Shown: positions 46,329-54,881 of the stretch, piece by piece
Numbering within the stretch: the stretch's first letter is position 1
Layout of the letters: each line of letters begins with the position of its first letter
NCBI GenBank assembly: GCA_017536895.1
Contig: JAFWCN010000017.1
Coordinates: 23,270-87,269 of the forward strand
DNA length: 64,000 nucleotides
DNA from: Candidatus Saccharimonadota bacterium
Lineage (GTDB): Bacteria; Patescibacteriota; Saccharimonadia; Saccharimonadales; Saccharimonadaceae
Direction of reading: 5' to 3'
The notes under the pieces: generated by a model
Seen by the model: only the letters and a program-made list of their open reading frames with translations
What the model was told of the DNA's origin: nothing
Database searches by the model: none
Made by a program: the position numbers and the translations under genes

Positions 46329-47687
46329 ATGCTTATGAAGCAAGATATCATGAAGAAACAATTAAACACTATACTTGGATATCGTCGTTTAATGATATCT
46401 TTTTTGGGCTTAGTAGCAGTAGCTTGCCTAACTCTCGCCTCAACCTTTAATTTTTCTAATACTTTTGCCGAGACCTTTGAAAGTGAACAAGGCATCTCCT
46501 TCACCTTTAATCCTACAGTTAAGATTACTATCACAGGTGGCACTGGAGCCACAAGTTCAGGATTAACCATTGATAACCTCACTCCAGGTGATTATAAAGA
46601 CAGCAACATTATCACTGTCACAGCTGGTTCCAACTCTCCACTAGGCTATACTCTCAGTAGTACAGTAGGTAGTAGTACCTATAACTCTACAGAACTAAGA
46701 AGAGGTGGTACAGAAACCGCTAATAAGTTCACTAATCTCACCACTAATAAAGCCTCACTCTCAGCCTTTGATCCAGGCTACTGGGGCTATTCTTATTCCA
46801 CTAACTCAGGCTCTACTTGGATTAGTGGTGATATTGTAAGTGGTACTTCAGCTGGCTATAATGGTCTTCCTATCTATACTACCGCGTCTCCTATTAAACT
46901 CATTAACTCATCAACTGCAAGTGAGTCATCAGTACAATTCAAAATAGGAGCTAGAGCTACATCTAGCCAACTAGCTGGTACTTATTCTAATGTCGTTAAC
47001 TTCATTGGTGTTGCTAAAGTAGTCACTACTACCTATACCATTAACTACAATGCTAATGCAGGCTCTGATACTGTAACAAACATGCCTACACCTAATCCAT
47101 TAACGGACACTGATACTACCGGCAATGCTGCTATAAAAATCTCTTCAAATGTACCAGTAAGATCAGGTTACATGTTTAAAGGCTGGTGTACATCTCAAAC
47201 ATCTGACGACACCTGTTCATCTGATGTAGTTCAACCAGGCGGCTACGTAGCTCTTAACCCTGGCACTTCCTCTGCCACTGCTAATGTTACTAAGGACCTT
47301 TATGCTATGTGGAAGGAAGATACAAAAGTCCTTGGATATACAACTAATTACACTGGCGGCGAAATTGCAAGCTATGAATGGACCAGTAATCCACCTACAA
47401 CCACAGCACCTACAATCACAAAAATAGAGGTACCAGATGGTATGCACTATAATGATGGTTCACAAGTCAAAGTTTACACCAAAAACGCAGCGGCAGTTGT
47501 TTTCCGTATAAACGGCGTCCAATATACTAGGTCCACTGATAGTGAAGGCCTAGCGAAGCTTAACATAAGGCTTCATGCTGGGACATATGCTGTCGAGATG
47601 ATTGCAGTAGAAAAAAATACGTCAGGTGATTACGGATATGCTATGGCTGCGTTGCCATACACTTTTACTGTCCTTCCAGCTGAATAA
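46329..47687 (+). CDS. Secreted surface protein with InlB-type repeat
   Basis: 452 aa. Start at ATG 46329 (GAGAGGT 6 nt upstream). Signal peptide about 1-46 with hydrophobic core LMISFLGLVAVACLTLA and cleavage after TFA. Middle domain (about 50-230) of Thr/Ser-rich beta strands. An InlB/Listeria-Bacteroides-like repeat (about 235-330: YTINYNANAGSDTV..., GYMFKGWCTS, ATANVTKDLYAMW) and a C-terminal beta domain follow. No LPXTG or membrane tail. Likely cell-surface or secreted, possibly adhesive. Its leader carries the sequence repeated in the structured RNA upstream. Confidence 0.8.
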   Translation: MLMKQDIMKKQLNTILGYRRLMISFLGLVAVACLTLASTFNFSNTFAETFESEQGISFTFNPTVKITITGGTGATSSGLTIDNLTPGDYKDSNIITVTAGSNSPLGYTLSSTVGSSTYNSTELRRGGTETANKFTNLTTNKASLSAFDPGYWGYSYSTNSGSTWISGDIVSGTSAGYNGLPIYTTASPIKLINSSTASESSVQFKIGARATSSQLAGTYSNVVNFIGVAKVVTTTYTINYNANAGSDTVTNMPTPNPLTDTDTTGNAAIKISSNVPVRSGYMFKGWCTSQTSDDTCSSDVVQPGGYVALNPGTSSATANVTKDLYAMWKEDTKVLGYTTNYTGGEIASYEWTSNPPTTTAPTITKIEVPDGMHYNDGSQVKVYTKNAAAVVFRINGVQYTRSTDSEGLAKLNIRLHAGTYAVEMIAVEKNTSGDYGYAMAALPYTFTVLPAE

Positions 47688-47814
47688 GTATTAAGCATCA
47701 AAAAATATCTTATCGTGCAACGAACCGGGCGAAGAAAACTTCATATTTGGAGTTTAGTAATACTAAGTTTCCCCTTTATTTCCCTCCCCACATATGTTAG
47801 AATAATTACAAGAC

Positions 47815-47904
47815 GGAAGTGTGGCCGAGTGGTTTAAGGCGCACGCTTGGAAAGCGTGTAATGGGGCAACTCATTCACAGGTTCGAATCCTGCCACTTCC
47901 GCCA
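47815..47904 (+). tRNA. tRNA-Ser(GGA)
   Basis: Acceptor GGAAGTG / CACTTCC, anticodon stem CACGC / GCGTG with loop TTGGAAA, long variable arm, T-arm CAGG TTCGAAT CCTG, discriminator G, encoded CCA. Preceded by a TAGAAT -10. Confidence 0.94.
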
Positions 47905-47983
47905 AATTAGCTAAAATAGAACTTGTTCTATTTTAGATAATTTGAAGGAAGGAGCTGAGATAATAATCCTGCCACTTCCGCCA
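47886..47983 (+). repeat. Duplicated 3' end of tRNA-Ser(GGA) with structured spacer
   Basis: The 19 bp at 47886-47904 recur at 47965-47983. Spacer hairpin CTAAAATAGAA-CTTG-TTCTATTTTAG inside AAATTA / TAATTT, then TTGAAGGA, GGAAG (pairs with CTTCC of the copy), GCTGAGATAATA. The motif order matches the spacer after tRNA-Ser(GCU). Confidence 0.82.
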
Positions 47984-48003
47984 CTTTAAAATGGAGTAAA
48001 CAG

Positions 48004-48906
48004 GTGAGCGAAAACATACTAATTGAATTAAAAGGATTAACCAAGCGTTACGGGTACGGCGATACCGAGTCGTACGCTTTAAAAGATTTTGACCTTACAA
48101 TTAAGCGCGGTGAATTTATCATGATTATGGGACCATCTGGTTGTGGTAAAACCACTTTGCTTAATATTATTGGTCTATTAGATCGTGCTTCTAAAGGTGA
48201 ATATATCTTAAATGGTGAAAATGTGGCCGGTATTTCTGCCAGGCGCCAAGCCAAGCTTCGTGCCAAGAAAATCGGCTTTGTCTTCCAAAATTTCAACCTC
48301 ATTGAAGATTTGACTGTCATTGACAATGTTGCTCTTCCCTTAGTTTATACTGGATATTCCAAGACGGCACAATTAAAAAACGCTAGTAACGCCTTGAAAC
48401 GCTTCCACCTCAACGAACGTGAATACTATCTTCCCTACCAGCTCTCTGGTGGCCAGCAACAACGCGTTGCTATTGCCCGCGCTATCGTCGGCGATCCAGA
48501 AATTATTCTTGCCGACGAGCCGACTGGCAATCTCGATTCTCGCTCCTCTCACATCGTCATGGAAGAATTAAAAGCCATCCATGAAGAAGGCAACACTATC
48601 ATTATGGTAACTCACAATCCGAGTTTGACCAGCTATGCCACTCGTGTGATTAATATGCTCGACGGTCAAATCGATACTGATGTTAAGACCGTCGCTGATG
48701 CTAACCTTCCTCAACCCATCAGTGTCAAGATTAAAAAACGTAAAAAAGTCGAGGAATCTGAGTTTGTTTCTATGCCTACCGACGAAATTAAAAAAGAACC
48801 TACCGAGGAAGAACCGACCGAAGAAGATGAATCAAAAGAGCCCGCAAAACCCAAGAAAAAGCGCAAGAAATCTAAAAACAACAAAAAGGATAGGAGGAAC
48901 AAATAA
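48004..48906 (+). CDS. ABC transporter ATPase (MacB/LolD-like)
   Basis: 300 aa, GTG start with GGAG 8-11 nt upstream. Walker [13 protein letters not shown]-loop [10 protein letters not shown], signature [15 protein letters not shown], Walker [13 protein letters not shown], switch THNPSL: the MacB/LolD group. A C-terminal tail of about 65 residues rich in Glu, Pro and Lys is an unusual extension. Pairs with the FtsX-type permease that overlaps its stop (TAATG). Cargo unknown. Confidence 0.93.
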   Translation: MSENILIELKGLTKRYGYGDTESYALKDFDLTIKRGEFIMIMGPSGCGKTTLLNIIGLLDRASKGEYILNGENVAGISARRQAKLRAKKIGFVFQNFNLIEDLTVIDNVALPLVYTGYSKTAQLKNASNALKRFHLNEREYYLPYQLSGGQQQRVAIARAIVGDPEIILADEPTGNLDSRSSHIVMEELKAIHEEGNTIIMVTHNPSLTSYATRVINMLDGQIDTDVKTVADANLPQPISVKIKKRKKVEESEFVSMPTDEIKKEPTEEEPTEEDESKEPAKPKKKRKKSKNNKKDRRNK

Positions 48907-50138
48907 TGGCATTACTTGTTAGAACCCACTATCGTCTCGCTCGCGCCGCAATCAAGGACAACCGCACTCGCTCTTTTCTTACTTGTCTTGGCATTGCCAT
49001 CGGCGTTGCCAGTATTATCCTGATTCTCTCTCTCATGGGCAGTATTTCCAATCTCGTTAAAGAACAAACCAAAGAAATTGGTGCTGATCTCATTGTTGTT
49101 CGTCCCAGTAGTACTAAGGACAACGTTACCAATATCGTTGAGGAATTAACTAGTGCAAATTCCTTCCAGAAATCCAACCTTGCCATCAGCGACGTCAAAG
49201 CCATCAAGAATGTCGAACATGTTGCCGCCGCAGCACCAATTGCTGTTTCAACCAACACTGTTGAATCTGAAAAGAACACTTTCGACTCCGTCCCAATTCT
49301 CGGCACCAACAGTGATTTCATCAAAATTGAGCCGCTCGCTCTTCGCTATGGCTCATTCCTTACCGACACCGAAGACAGTAAGTCTGTTATTCTAGGGCAC
49401 ACACTCTCTCTTGCCCTTTTCAACACCATTAATTCTACTGTTGGTAAAACTATAAATATCATGGGTGAAAAATTCATGGTCGCCGGCGTTCTCGATGAAA
49501 TCGAAAAATCCATCAATTTTGACAACGTCGATTTTGACAACGCTCTGATTATGGATATCAATTCCCTCGATAAATACACCGGTTCAACTCAAATCCAGCA
49601 AATCAATGTCAAAGCCGAAAATACCGATAGCCTCGCTACCATTTCAAGTGACATTAGGTCCGCCATTGAAAACCAGAAACAAGGTGACAAAAACTTCACC
49701 GTTACCTATGGCGACGACATTACTCACCCTGCCAGCAATTTATTCACTATCGTATCTGGTATGCTAGCAATTGTTGCTGGTATCTCGTTAATTGTTGGCG
49801 GTATTGGCGTTATGAACATTATGCTTGTTTCTGTTGCCGAACGCACCCATGAAATAGGTATCCGAAAAGCAGTAGGCGCCTCCTCGCGCAACATTCTTAT
49901 TCAATTCCTCTTCGAGGCTCTCATTCTTTCCATTCTTGGCGGCATTTTTGGCTTAGTTCTCGGTTATATCCTCGCCTTCCTGTTATCCGTTATCACACCA
50001 TTTGCCCCGTACATTAGTTGGCAAATTCTCGCAGTCACTTTCCTTACCACTCTAGTTGTCGGTATCATTTTTGGCATCTATCCTGCCCTCAAAGCCGCCA
50101 GCAAGAACCCAATCGATTCATTAAAACATTATAGGTAA
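48906..50138 (+). CDS. MacB-like ABC permease (FtsX domain)
   Basis: 410 aa. N-terminal helix about 20-42, extracellular MacB_PCD domain (about 45-265) and three C-terminal helices with the FtsX motif GGIGVMNIMLVSVAERTHEIGIRKAVGAS. Homologues couple ATP hydrolysis to extraction or sensing of peptides or lipoproteins at the outer leaflet. No periplasmic MacA-type partner is present, so it works as a two-component system. Confidence 0.92.
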   Translation: MALLVRTHYRLARAAIKDNRTRSFLTCLGIAIGVASIILILSLMGSISNLVKEQTKEIGADLIVVRPSSTKDNVTNIVEELTSANSFQKSNLAISDVKAIKNVEHVAAAAPIAVSTNTVESEKNTFDSVPILGTNSDFIKIEPLALRYGSFLTDTEDSKSVILGHTLSLALFNTINSTVGKTINIMGEKFMVAGVLDEIEKSINFDNVDFDNALIMDINSLDKYTGSTQIQQINVKAENTDSLATISSDIRSAIENQKQGDKNFTVTYGDDITHPASNLFTIVSGMLAIVAGISLIVGGIGVMNIMLVSVAERTHEIGIRKAVGASSRNILIQFLFEALILSILGGIFGLVLGYILAFLLSVITPFAPYISWQILAVTFLTTLVVGIIFGIYPALKAASKNPIDSLKHYR

Positions 50139-50142
50139 TCAT

Positions 50143-51390
50143 ATGAAGAAATTACTCGAAAAAATCCCCTTCTATAATCAAGCGGTTCTTCCCTACCACT
50201 ACGGTCAAGCCGTTATCGCTAGTATTAAAAACGGTTTTCCGGCCAAAAATCTCCATGTTATCGCCGTAACCGGTACCAATGGCAAAACCACAACCTGCTT
50301 TATGATTTGGAATATGTTAAAATCTGCCGGCTACAAGACTGGCCTCATGACCACAGTCGCCTACGGAGTAGATAAATTAGAGCCAGAACTTGGTCATATG
50401 ACAACAGTTGATGCATTTACTCTTAATGACCGCATCAGAAAAATCTCCAATCAGGGCGCCGAGTATCTTGTGCTCGAAGTTACTTCCCACGCTCTTGCTG
50501 AGTTTCGTATTCTCAATATCCCCGTAGAAATTGCCGTTTTTACGAACCTCACTCACGAGCATCTCGATTACCACAAAACACTAGAAAACTATCGCAACGC
50601 CAAAGGCAAACTAATCAAAAAAGCAAAGTTCAGCGTCCTTAATGCTGATGATCCAGCCACCAAGTACTATCAGAAAATTGCCAAAGAATATATCACATAT
50701 GGTATAAAACATGGCCAAAACAAGCCCGAGAAAATTGAACTTAAGGTAAACGGCATCAAGTTCTCATATCACAACATGAATATCGAAACCAAGATTCCGG
50801 GTGTATTTAATGTCTATAATTCCCTTGCCGCCGCAATTGTTGGCGAGAAATTAGGCCTCAAAAAAGAACAAATCGAAACAGGCATTAAATCTTTAGATTC
50901 TGTCGAGGGGCGTATGAATGTTATTGATGAAGGACAGGATTACACTGTCATTGTAGACTATGCCCACGCTCCCGATGCTATCGAAAAAGTCTTTGAATCC
51001 GTTAAGGGGCACAAAGGTCGCATCATTACCGTTCACGGTGGAGCTGGTCGTCGTGACCCCTCCACCAGACCAATTCGCGGCGAGATTCTCGGCAAGCATT
51101 CCGACATCGTCATTATTACTGAAGACGATTCCCGTGATGAACCACTAGATCAAATCATGGCGGGCTTTAAAAAAGGTGCCATCAAAGCCGGCAAAAAAGA
51201 AGGCAAAGACCTATTCCTAGAGCCAGATCGCAAAGAGGCCATTAAGCTAGCAATCAATAAAGCCAAAAAAGGCGACCTCGTCTTAATCCTTGGCAAAGGC
51301 CACGAAAAAACCATCCTTCGCGCCGACGGTCCACACGACTTCGAAGATATCAAAGTTACTCGGGCATGTATTCGGCAATCCCGTCGATAA
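50143..51390 (+). CDS. murE: UDP-N-acetylmuramyl-tripeptide synthetase-like Mur ligase
   Basis: 415 aa, about 70-80 shorter than MurE because most of the N-terminal UDP-binding domain is absent. Central domain: GTNGKTTTCFMIW, TSHALAEFRI, NLTHEHLDYH, the carbamylated-Lys region (YRNAKGKL). C-terminal domain: YAHAPDAIEKV, GAGRRDPSTRP, ITEDDSRDEP. The usual DNPR motif for the diamino acid is changed to DDSR. Adds the third peptide-stem residue in peptidoglycan synthesis. RBS is weak (AGGTAAT). Convergent with the short Mur homologue (35-nt overlap). Confidence 0.88.
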   Translation: MKKLLEKIPFYNQAVLPYHYGQAVIASIKNGFPAKNLHVIAVTGTNGKTTTCFMIWNMLKSAGYKTGLMTTVAYGVDKLEPELGHMTTVDAFTLNDRIRKISNQGAEYLVLEVTSHALAEFRILNIPVEIAVFTNLTHEHLDYHKTLENYRNAKGKLIKKAKFSVLNADDPATKYYQKIAKEYITYGIKHGQNKPEKIELKVNGIKFSYHNMNIETKIPGVFNVYNSLAAAIVGEKLGLKKEQIETGIKSLDSVEGRMNVIDEGQDYTVIVDYAHAPDAIEKVFESVKGHKGRIITVHGGAGRRDPSTRPIRGEILGKHSDIVIITEDDSRDEPLDQIMAGFKKGAIKAGKKEGKDLFLEPDRKEAIKLAINKAKKGDLVLILGKGHEKTILRADGPHDFEDIKVTRACIRQSRR

Positions 51391-52105
51391 TCTTATCGTC
51401 CGAGATTCCTAGCGCTCCAGCAATCGCTGCCGCGCATGCCATATAAGACACTGCCGTTTCTCCTGTTACGAAGGTTGCTAGTGTGACAATTTCACCAGCC
51501 AGTGACATTGTTGCCTCTGCCCCTTTAGCATATAATTTTGAATTCAGGATTTTCACATCCGAACTAGATACACCATAAGTCAAAGTCCCCTTTTCGCCCT
51601 TAAATTCCGAAAAAGTCTCGTAATTAATATCATCATGGTTTAGCACTACAAATTCTGGTTTCATATCAAAGAGCGTTTTCTCGTTATCTAGGTATTCATC
51701 AGGCTCCATGTCAGAAAGTCCTGCCGTTACAAAATTAGTCATCGCTGCGACGTGTACTGGTAGGCCGTAAAAGATGTTATCGCGAAGCCCCTCCGCCGGC
51801 ACGGTCACAACCACATAATTTGCCCCAGCTTTCCATGCATCAGATAAAAACTTATGAAGCATCCCCAGCTTAAACGGTTGGTCTGAGGCCAGCACTGCTA
51901 CCTGTTCGCCAGAAGCTCGTAGAATCTCATGTACATAATGCGCCACCGTCACCTTACCCGTCGTCCCAGTAATCGCAATCAGCTTCATATCCTTCATTGG
52001 ATTACCGTAGTACGATTTCAGCATCTTTGCCTTGATTTTTTGTCGCCCAGCCCTCAAACCACCTTTTTTGTTTTTAGCTTTAGAATTAGTTTTCCTCTCT
52101 CCCAT
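51356..52105 (-). CDS. Truncated, altered Mur ligase homologue
   Basis: 249 aa from ATG 52105 (GGAGGT 5 nt upstream; TATAAT further up). A basic start is followed by MKLIAITGTTGKVTVAHYV, the Mur P-loop with GTNGKT changed to GTTGKV, and a region aligning with the central domain of MurE (AAMTNFVTAGLSDMEPDEYLDNEKTLF; VVLNHDD). The C-terminal ligase domain is missing. The P-loop change and truncation argue against normal ligase activity; perhaps a regulatory partner of the facing murE, or a decaying copy. Confidence 0.78.
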   Translation of the reverse strand: MGERKTNSKAKNKKGGLRAGRQKIKAKMLKSYYGNPMKDMKLIAITGTTGKVTVAHYVHEILRASGEQVAVLASDQPFKLGMLHKFLSDAWKAGANYVVVTVPAEGLRDNIFYGLPVHVAAMTNFVTAGLSDMEPDEYLDNEKTLFDMKPEFVVLNHDDINYETFSEFKGEKGTLTYGVSSSDVKILNSKLYAKGAEATMSLAGEIVTLATFVTGETAVSYMACAAAIAGALGISDDKIIDGIAEYMPE

Positions 52106-52125
52106 AATACCTCCATTATAGCACA

Positions 52126-53139
52126 TTATTCCAGTAGCTTACACACTAGAGACACAATCAATTCTTTTTCTTTTGGCTCTGATTCCGCAATGAGTAGCGC
52201 AATTGCCGTCAATGCTCGATCAGAAATCTTCGTCTCACCCTTTTCGGTCAAATGACAATCGTTAAGAGTCAAAAACAGGATAAAAAGAAGCGACCCAATC
52301 CGTTTATTCCCATCATAAAACGGATGATCCTTAATCACAAAATATAACAAATTGGCTGCTTTTTCCTGTGTTGAAGAATATAAGTCCTTTCCGTTAAAAC
52401 TCTGAAAAATCGCAGCTAAGCTCCCCTCAAAACTTCCACCCCTTTCCTTCCCGAACAAATCCGAACCACCCACATTGGCTCTTAAGTTTTCAACCGCATT
52501 AGTGCACATCTCTACCGTTAATTCCTTCACACGCTTTTTCTTTCCCATAAACGACAAATCAATATGTCCATCATCATACTCTTCCAAAGTCTTAAAGCTT
52601 CCGGCATACTTTGAAATAACTTCGAGCACTCCATTTGCTTCCCCCGCATCAAGCTCGTTTCGCGCCGTAAGCCGCCTCACCACTGCCATCATATCTTCTA
52701 CGTCATGGAGTTTCTTTACTTCTTTCTTCTCGCGCATCGTAAGCAACCGTCGCTCGTTCACTGCTATTCCATCTGTTACAAACCGTTTCAAAACTGAAGT
52801 TGCCCAAATCCTAAAATTCGTCGCTTTTTTTGAATTCACTCGATATCCTACCGAGATAATCGCGTCAAGATTATACATGTTTATTTCACGCGTTACCTTT
52901 CTCTTCCCCTCAGTTCGAACTATTAAGCTTTTCTTAATAGTTCGTTTTTCTGACAATTCACCATCTTTGTAAATTCTTTTCAGGTGCATATTAATATTAG
53001 GAATTGTTGTATCGAAAACCTGCGACATTTGTTCCTGTGTTGCCCAAAGCGTCTCCTCTTCAGTATCGATATCAAAAACCACTTCCCCCTCAAGTCCTTT
53101 ATAAATCTCAATCTTCTTCTCTGTATTCCCTTCAGTCAT
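52126..53139 (-). CDS. RhuM-family protein with Fic/Doc domain
   Basis: 337 aa. N-terminal RhuM-like region (about 25-130: WATQEQMSQVFDTTIPNINMHLKRIY, MYNLDAIISVGYRVNSKKATNFRIWA) resembles phage antirepressor/KilA-N-type DNA-binding modules. C-terminal Fic fold (about 190-330) with the intact motif HPFYDGNKRIG. Fic enzymes transfer AMP or phosphate groups to proteins. No separate antitoxin is seen; an inhibitory helix may be internal. TATAAT (53149-53154) is 9 nt before ATG. Possible toxin or defence gene. Confidence 0.87.
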   Translation of the reverse strand: MTEGNTEKKIEIYKGLEGEVVFDIDTEEETLWATQEQMSQVFDTTIPNINMHLKRIYKDGELSEKRTIKKSLIVRTEGKRKVTREINMYNLDAIISVGYRVNSKKATNFRIWATSVLKRFVTDGIAVNERRLLTMREKKEVKKLHDVEDMMAVVRRLTARNELDAGEANGVLEVISKYAGSFKTLEEYDDGHIDLSFMGKKKRVKELTVEMCTNAVENLRANVGGSDLFGKERGGSFEGSLAAIFQSFNGKDLYSSTQEKAANLLYFVIKDHPFYDGNKRIGSLLFILFLTLNDCHLTEKGETKISDRALTAIALLIAESEPKEKELIVSLVCKLLE

Positions 53140-53162
53140 CTTGAAAATATTATATCAGATTA

Positions 53163-54611
53163 TTAGCAGTCTTTACCAAAGTCCTTCTCAAACGCCTTTG
53201 CTAGCTTCTCTGGCCAATCCGAAGTCGCTTCTAGCCTTCCCGTAAAGAATCTCAAAGTCGCTGGTTCATGAGTAAATCGCAATCCACCAATCATTTCACG
53301 GTGATCAAATAACCACTTCACCCTATCCGCCACATACGATACCTGTGATAAGGTAAATACTCTACGCGGCATCGCAAGCCTTACTAGCTCTACTGATGCA
53401 AATCTTTCGCTTCCATCTGGTTCACGTTCCTCTGACAAAGTACCCCGCTCCATTCCTCGAATACCACCACAAATGTATAGCGCACACACCAGTGCCCCTG
53501 CTGGGTATTCCTCTTGTGGAATATGCTTCACAAACTCCATCGCATTAATGTGCGCCCCTAGCCCACCAGCCGGCGTCACCATCGGCACGCCATAGTCAAC
53601 CAACTCGTCCACACACCATTTGATAAACTGTGGCGCCTGCGAAATCACATCCATTTCCATACATTCGTCGAATCCTACCGTCATCGCTTCCATTTCACGG
53701 ATGCTCATCCCGCCATAGGTCAAAAACCCTTCAAACATCGGCACCAAGTCCTCCATCGAATGGAACAAATCCTCATCCCGCACTAGTATTGCCCCACCAC
53801 GCGCCAAGCCAAATTTCCTTGCCGAGAAGTATACAATATCAAAGCAATCCGCAATCGCCCGCGTAATCTCGCGAATCGTCATATTTTTACATTCCGCTTC
53901 CCGCGTCTTATTGAAGAACAAATTATCCTGCAAGAGCGATGCGTCCAGCACAGTCAATATCCCGTGCTCTTTCGCAATCTTCGTCACGTCACGGAAGTTT
54001 TTAAGAGATACCGGCTGTCCCCCAATCAGATTCGTCCCCGCTTCCATCCTTAGAAAAGATATATTATCCGCACCCTCTTTCTTAATGCAAGCTTTCAGTT
54101 TATCAAGATCCATATCTCCCTTAAACGGCAAATCACTCTCGGTCTTCAGTCCCTCATCTTTTACCAGCTCTTCCACGTGTCCACCGTTACGCGTCACATG
54201 TGCCTTCGCTGTGGTAAAGTGGTAGTTCATAATCACACAGTTCCCTGGCTTCACAAACCTCGTCGCTAGAATGTTCTCGCAAGCTCTTCCCTGATGCGCT
54301 GGCAAACACCTAGAAATCCCAAATATCTCATTGAGCTTATCCTGCATCCTAAAGAAAGTTTCACTTCCTGCGTATGCATCATCTGGTTGCATCATTGCGG
54401 CAAGTTGTTTGTTGCTCATTGCATTCACCCCCGAATCCGTCAGCATATCCATAAAGATATCCCCGTTGTGAAGTTTGAAAGTATTAAAACCTGCCTCTTT
54501 CATTTTAGTGAGCCGCTCCTTCACCGGCAGCAAGCTCAACTGCTTCACGATTTCTACCCTATGAAGTTCTAAGGGTACTGGTGTATTCTTGTAAAATTTG
54601 ATTTCTGGCAT
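53163..54611 (-). CDS. Tryptophanase/tyrosine phenol-lyase family homologue
   Basis: 482 aa, full length for the beta-eliminating lyase family. LTDSGVNAMSNKQLAAMM, PAHQGRACENIL, GGQPVSLKNF, PLP-lysine context FSARKFGLARGG (S-A-K-K-D in TnaA), LVRLAMPRRVFT and FTHEPATLRFFT. The DSAR substrate motif is replaced by DASLLQD and the Asp after the PLP lysine by Phe, so the substrate may differ from Trp or Tyr. Family enzymes split the side chain to pyruvate, ammonia and indole or phenol. RBS GAAAGGAGC. Controlled by the leader/terminator at 54639-54789. Confidence 0.85.
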   Translation of the reverse strand: MPEIKFYKNTPVPLELHRVEIVKQLSLLPVKERLTKMKEAGFNTFKLHNGDIFMDMLTDSGVNAMSNKQLAAMMQPDDAYAGSETFFRMQDKLNEIFGISRCLPAHQGRACENILATRFVKPGNCVIMNYHFTTAKAHVTRNGGHVEELVKDEGLKTESDLPFKGDMDLDKLKACIKKEGADNISFLRMEAGTNLIGGQPVSLKNFRDVTKIAKEHGILTVLDASLLQDNLFFNKTREAECKNMTIREITRAIADCFDIVYFSARKFGLARGGAILVRDEDLFHSMEDLVPMFEGFLTYGGMSIREMEAMTVGFDECMEMDVISQAPQFIKWCVDELVDYGVPMVTPAGGLGAHINAMEFVKHIPQEEYPAGALVCALYICGGIRGMERGTLSEEREPDGSERFASVELVRLAMPRRVFTLSQVSYVADRVKWLFDHREMIGGLRFTHEPATLRFFTGRLEATSDWPEKLAKAFEKDFGKDC

Positions 54612-54630
54612 AATTGCTCCTTTCTATTAA

Positions 54631-54668
54631 AATACAAAAAACTTCGCGGTCGTCTTGCCGCGAAGTTT
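54631..54668 (-). terminator. Attenuator terminator before the lyase gene
   Basis: Read on minus: AAACTTCGCGG, 8-nt loop, CCGCGAAGTTT (11-bp perfect stem), then a T-rich run. It lies 18 nt after the leader-peptide stop and about 20 nt before the lyase ATG, so transcription must pass it to reach the gene. Confidence 0.88.
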
Positions 54669-54686
54669 GAGTATTCTATTTACAAA

Positions 54687-54752
54687 TTATTCCGCAACAA
54701 AACAACCACTTTCACCGTAGTAATAGTAGTAGTTTGATGCGTTTAATAACAT
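54687..54752 (-). CDS. Tyrosine-rich leader peptide
   Basis: 21 codons plus stop: MLLNASN, five Tyr codons in a row (54717-54731: TAC TAC TAT TAC TAC), then GESGCFVAE. ATG is 8 nt after TAAAAT, so the leader mRNA begins almost at the ATG (leaderless). By eye, AAC-TAC can pair with GTGGTT just downstream (pause stem), and GGTGAAAGT can pair with ACTTCGC of the terminator (antiterminator). This is the 1:2, 2:3, 3:4 layout of amino-acid attenuators, here reading tyrosine. Too short for a standard gene call. Confidence 0.8.
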   Translation of the reverse strand: MLLNASNYYYYYGESGCFVAE

Positions 54753-54760
54753 AATAATGT

Positions 54761-54789
54761 ATTTTAAACCATACTTTTAAAAAAGTCAA
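54761..54789 (-). promoter_or_regulatory. Promoter of the leader-lyase transcript
   Basis: -35 TTGACT (54784-54789), 17-nt spacer, -10 TAAAAT (54761-54766). One of the two best sigma-70 type promoters in the window. It begins 4 nt past the duplicated tRNA-Ser end. Confidence 0.85.
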
Positions 54790-54792
54790 TAA

Positions 54793-54881
54793 AAATGGCG
54801 GAAGCGAAAGGATTCGATTCGAAGAACGAATCCGAACACCTGTACCATATTTGAGCAAATGGCGGAAGCGAAAGGATTCGA
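54793..54881 (-). repeat. Duplicated 3' end of tRNA-Ser(CGA)
   Basis: The 25 bp at 54857-54881 recur at 54793-54817, spaced 64 bp; the repeat includes CCA and three further bases. The spacer has a hairpin TTTG-CT-CAAA and a stem GATTCG / CGAATC, but lacks the CTTG hairpin and TTGAAGGA motif seen at the other two tRNA-Ser genes. Confidence 0.78.
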
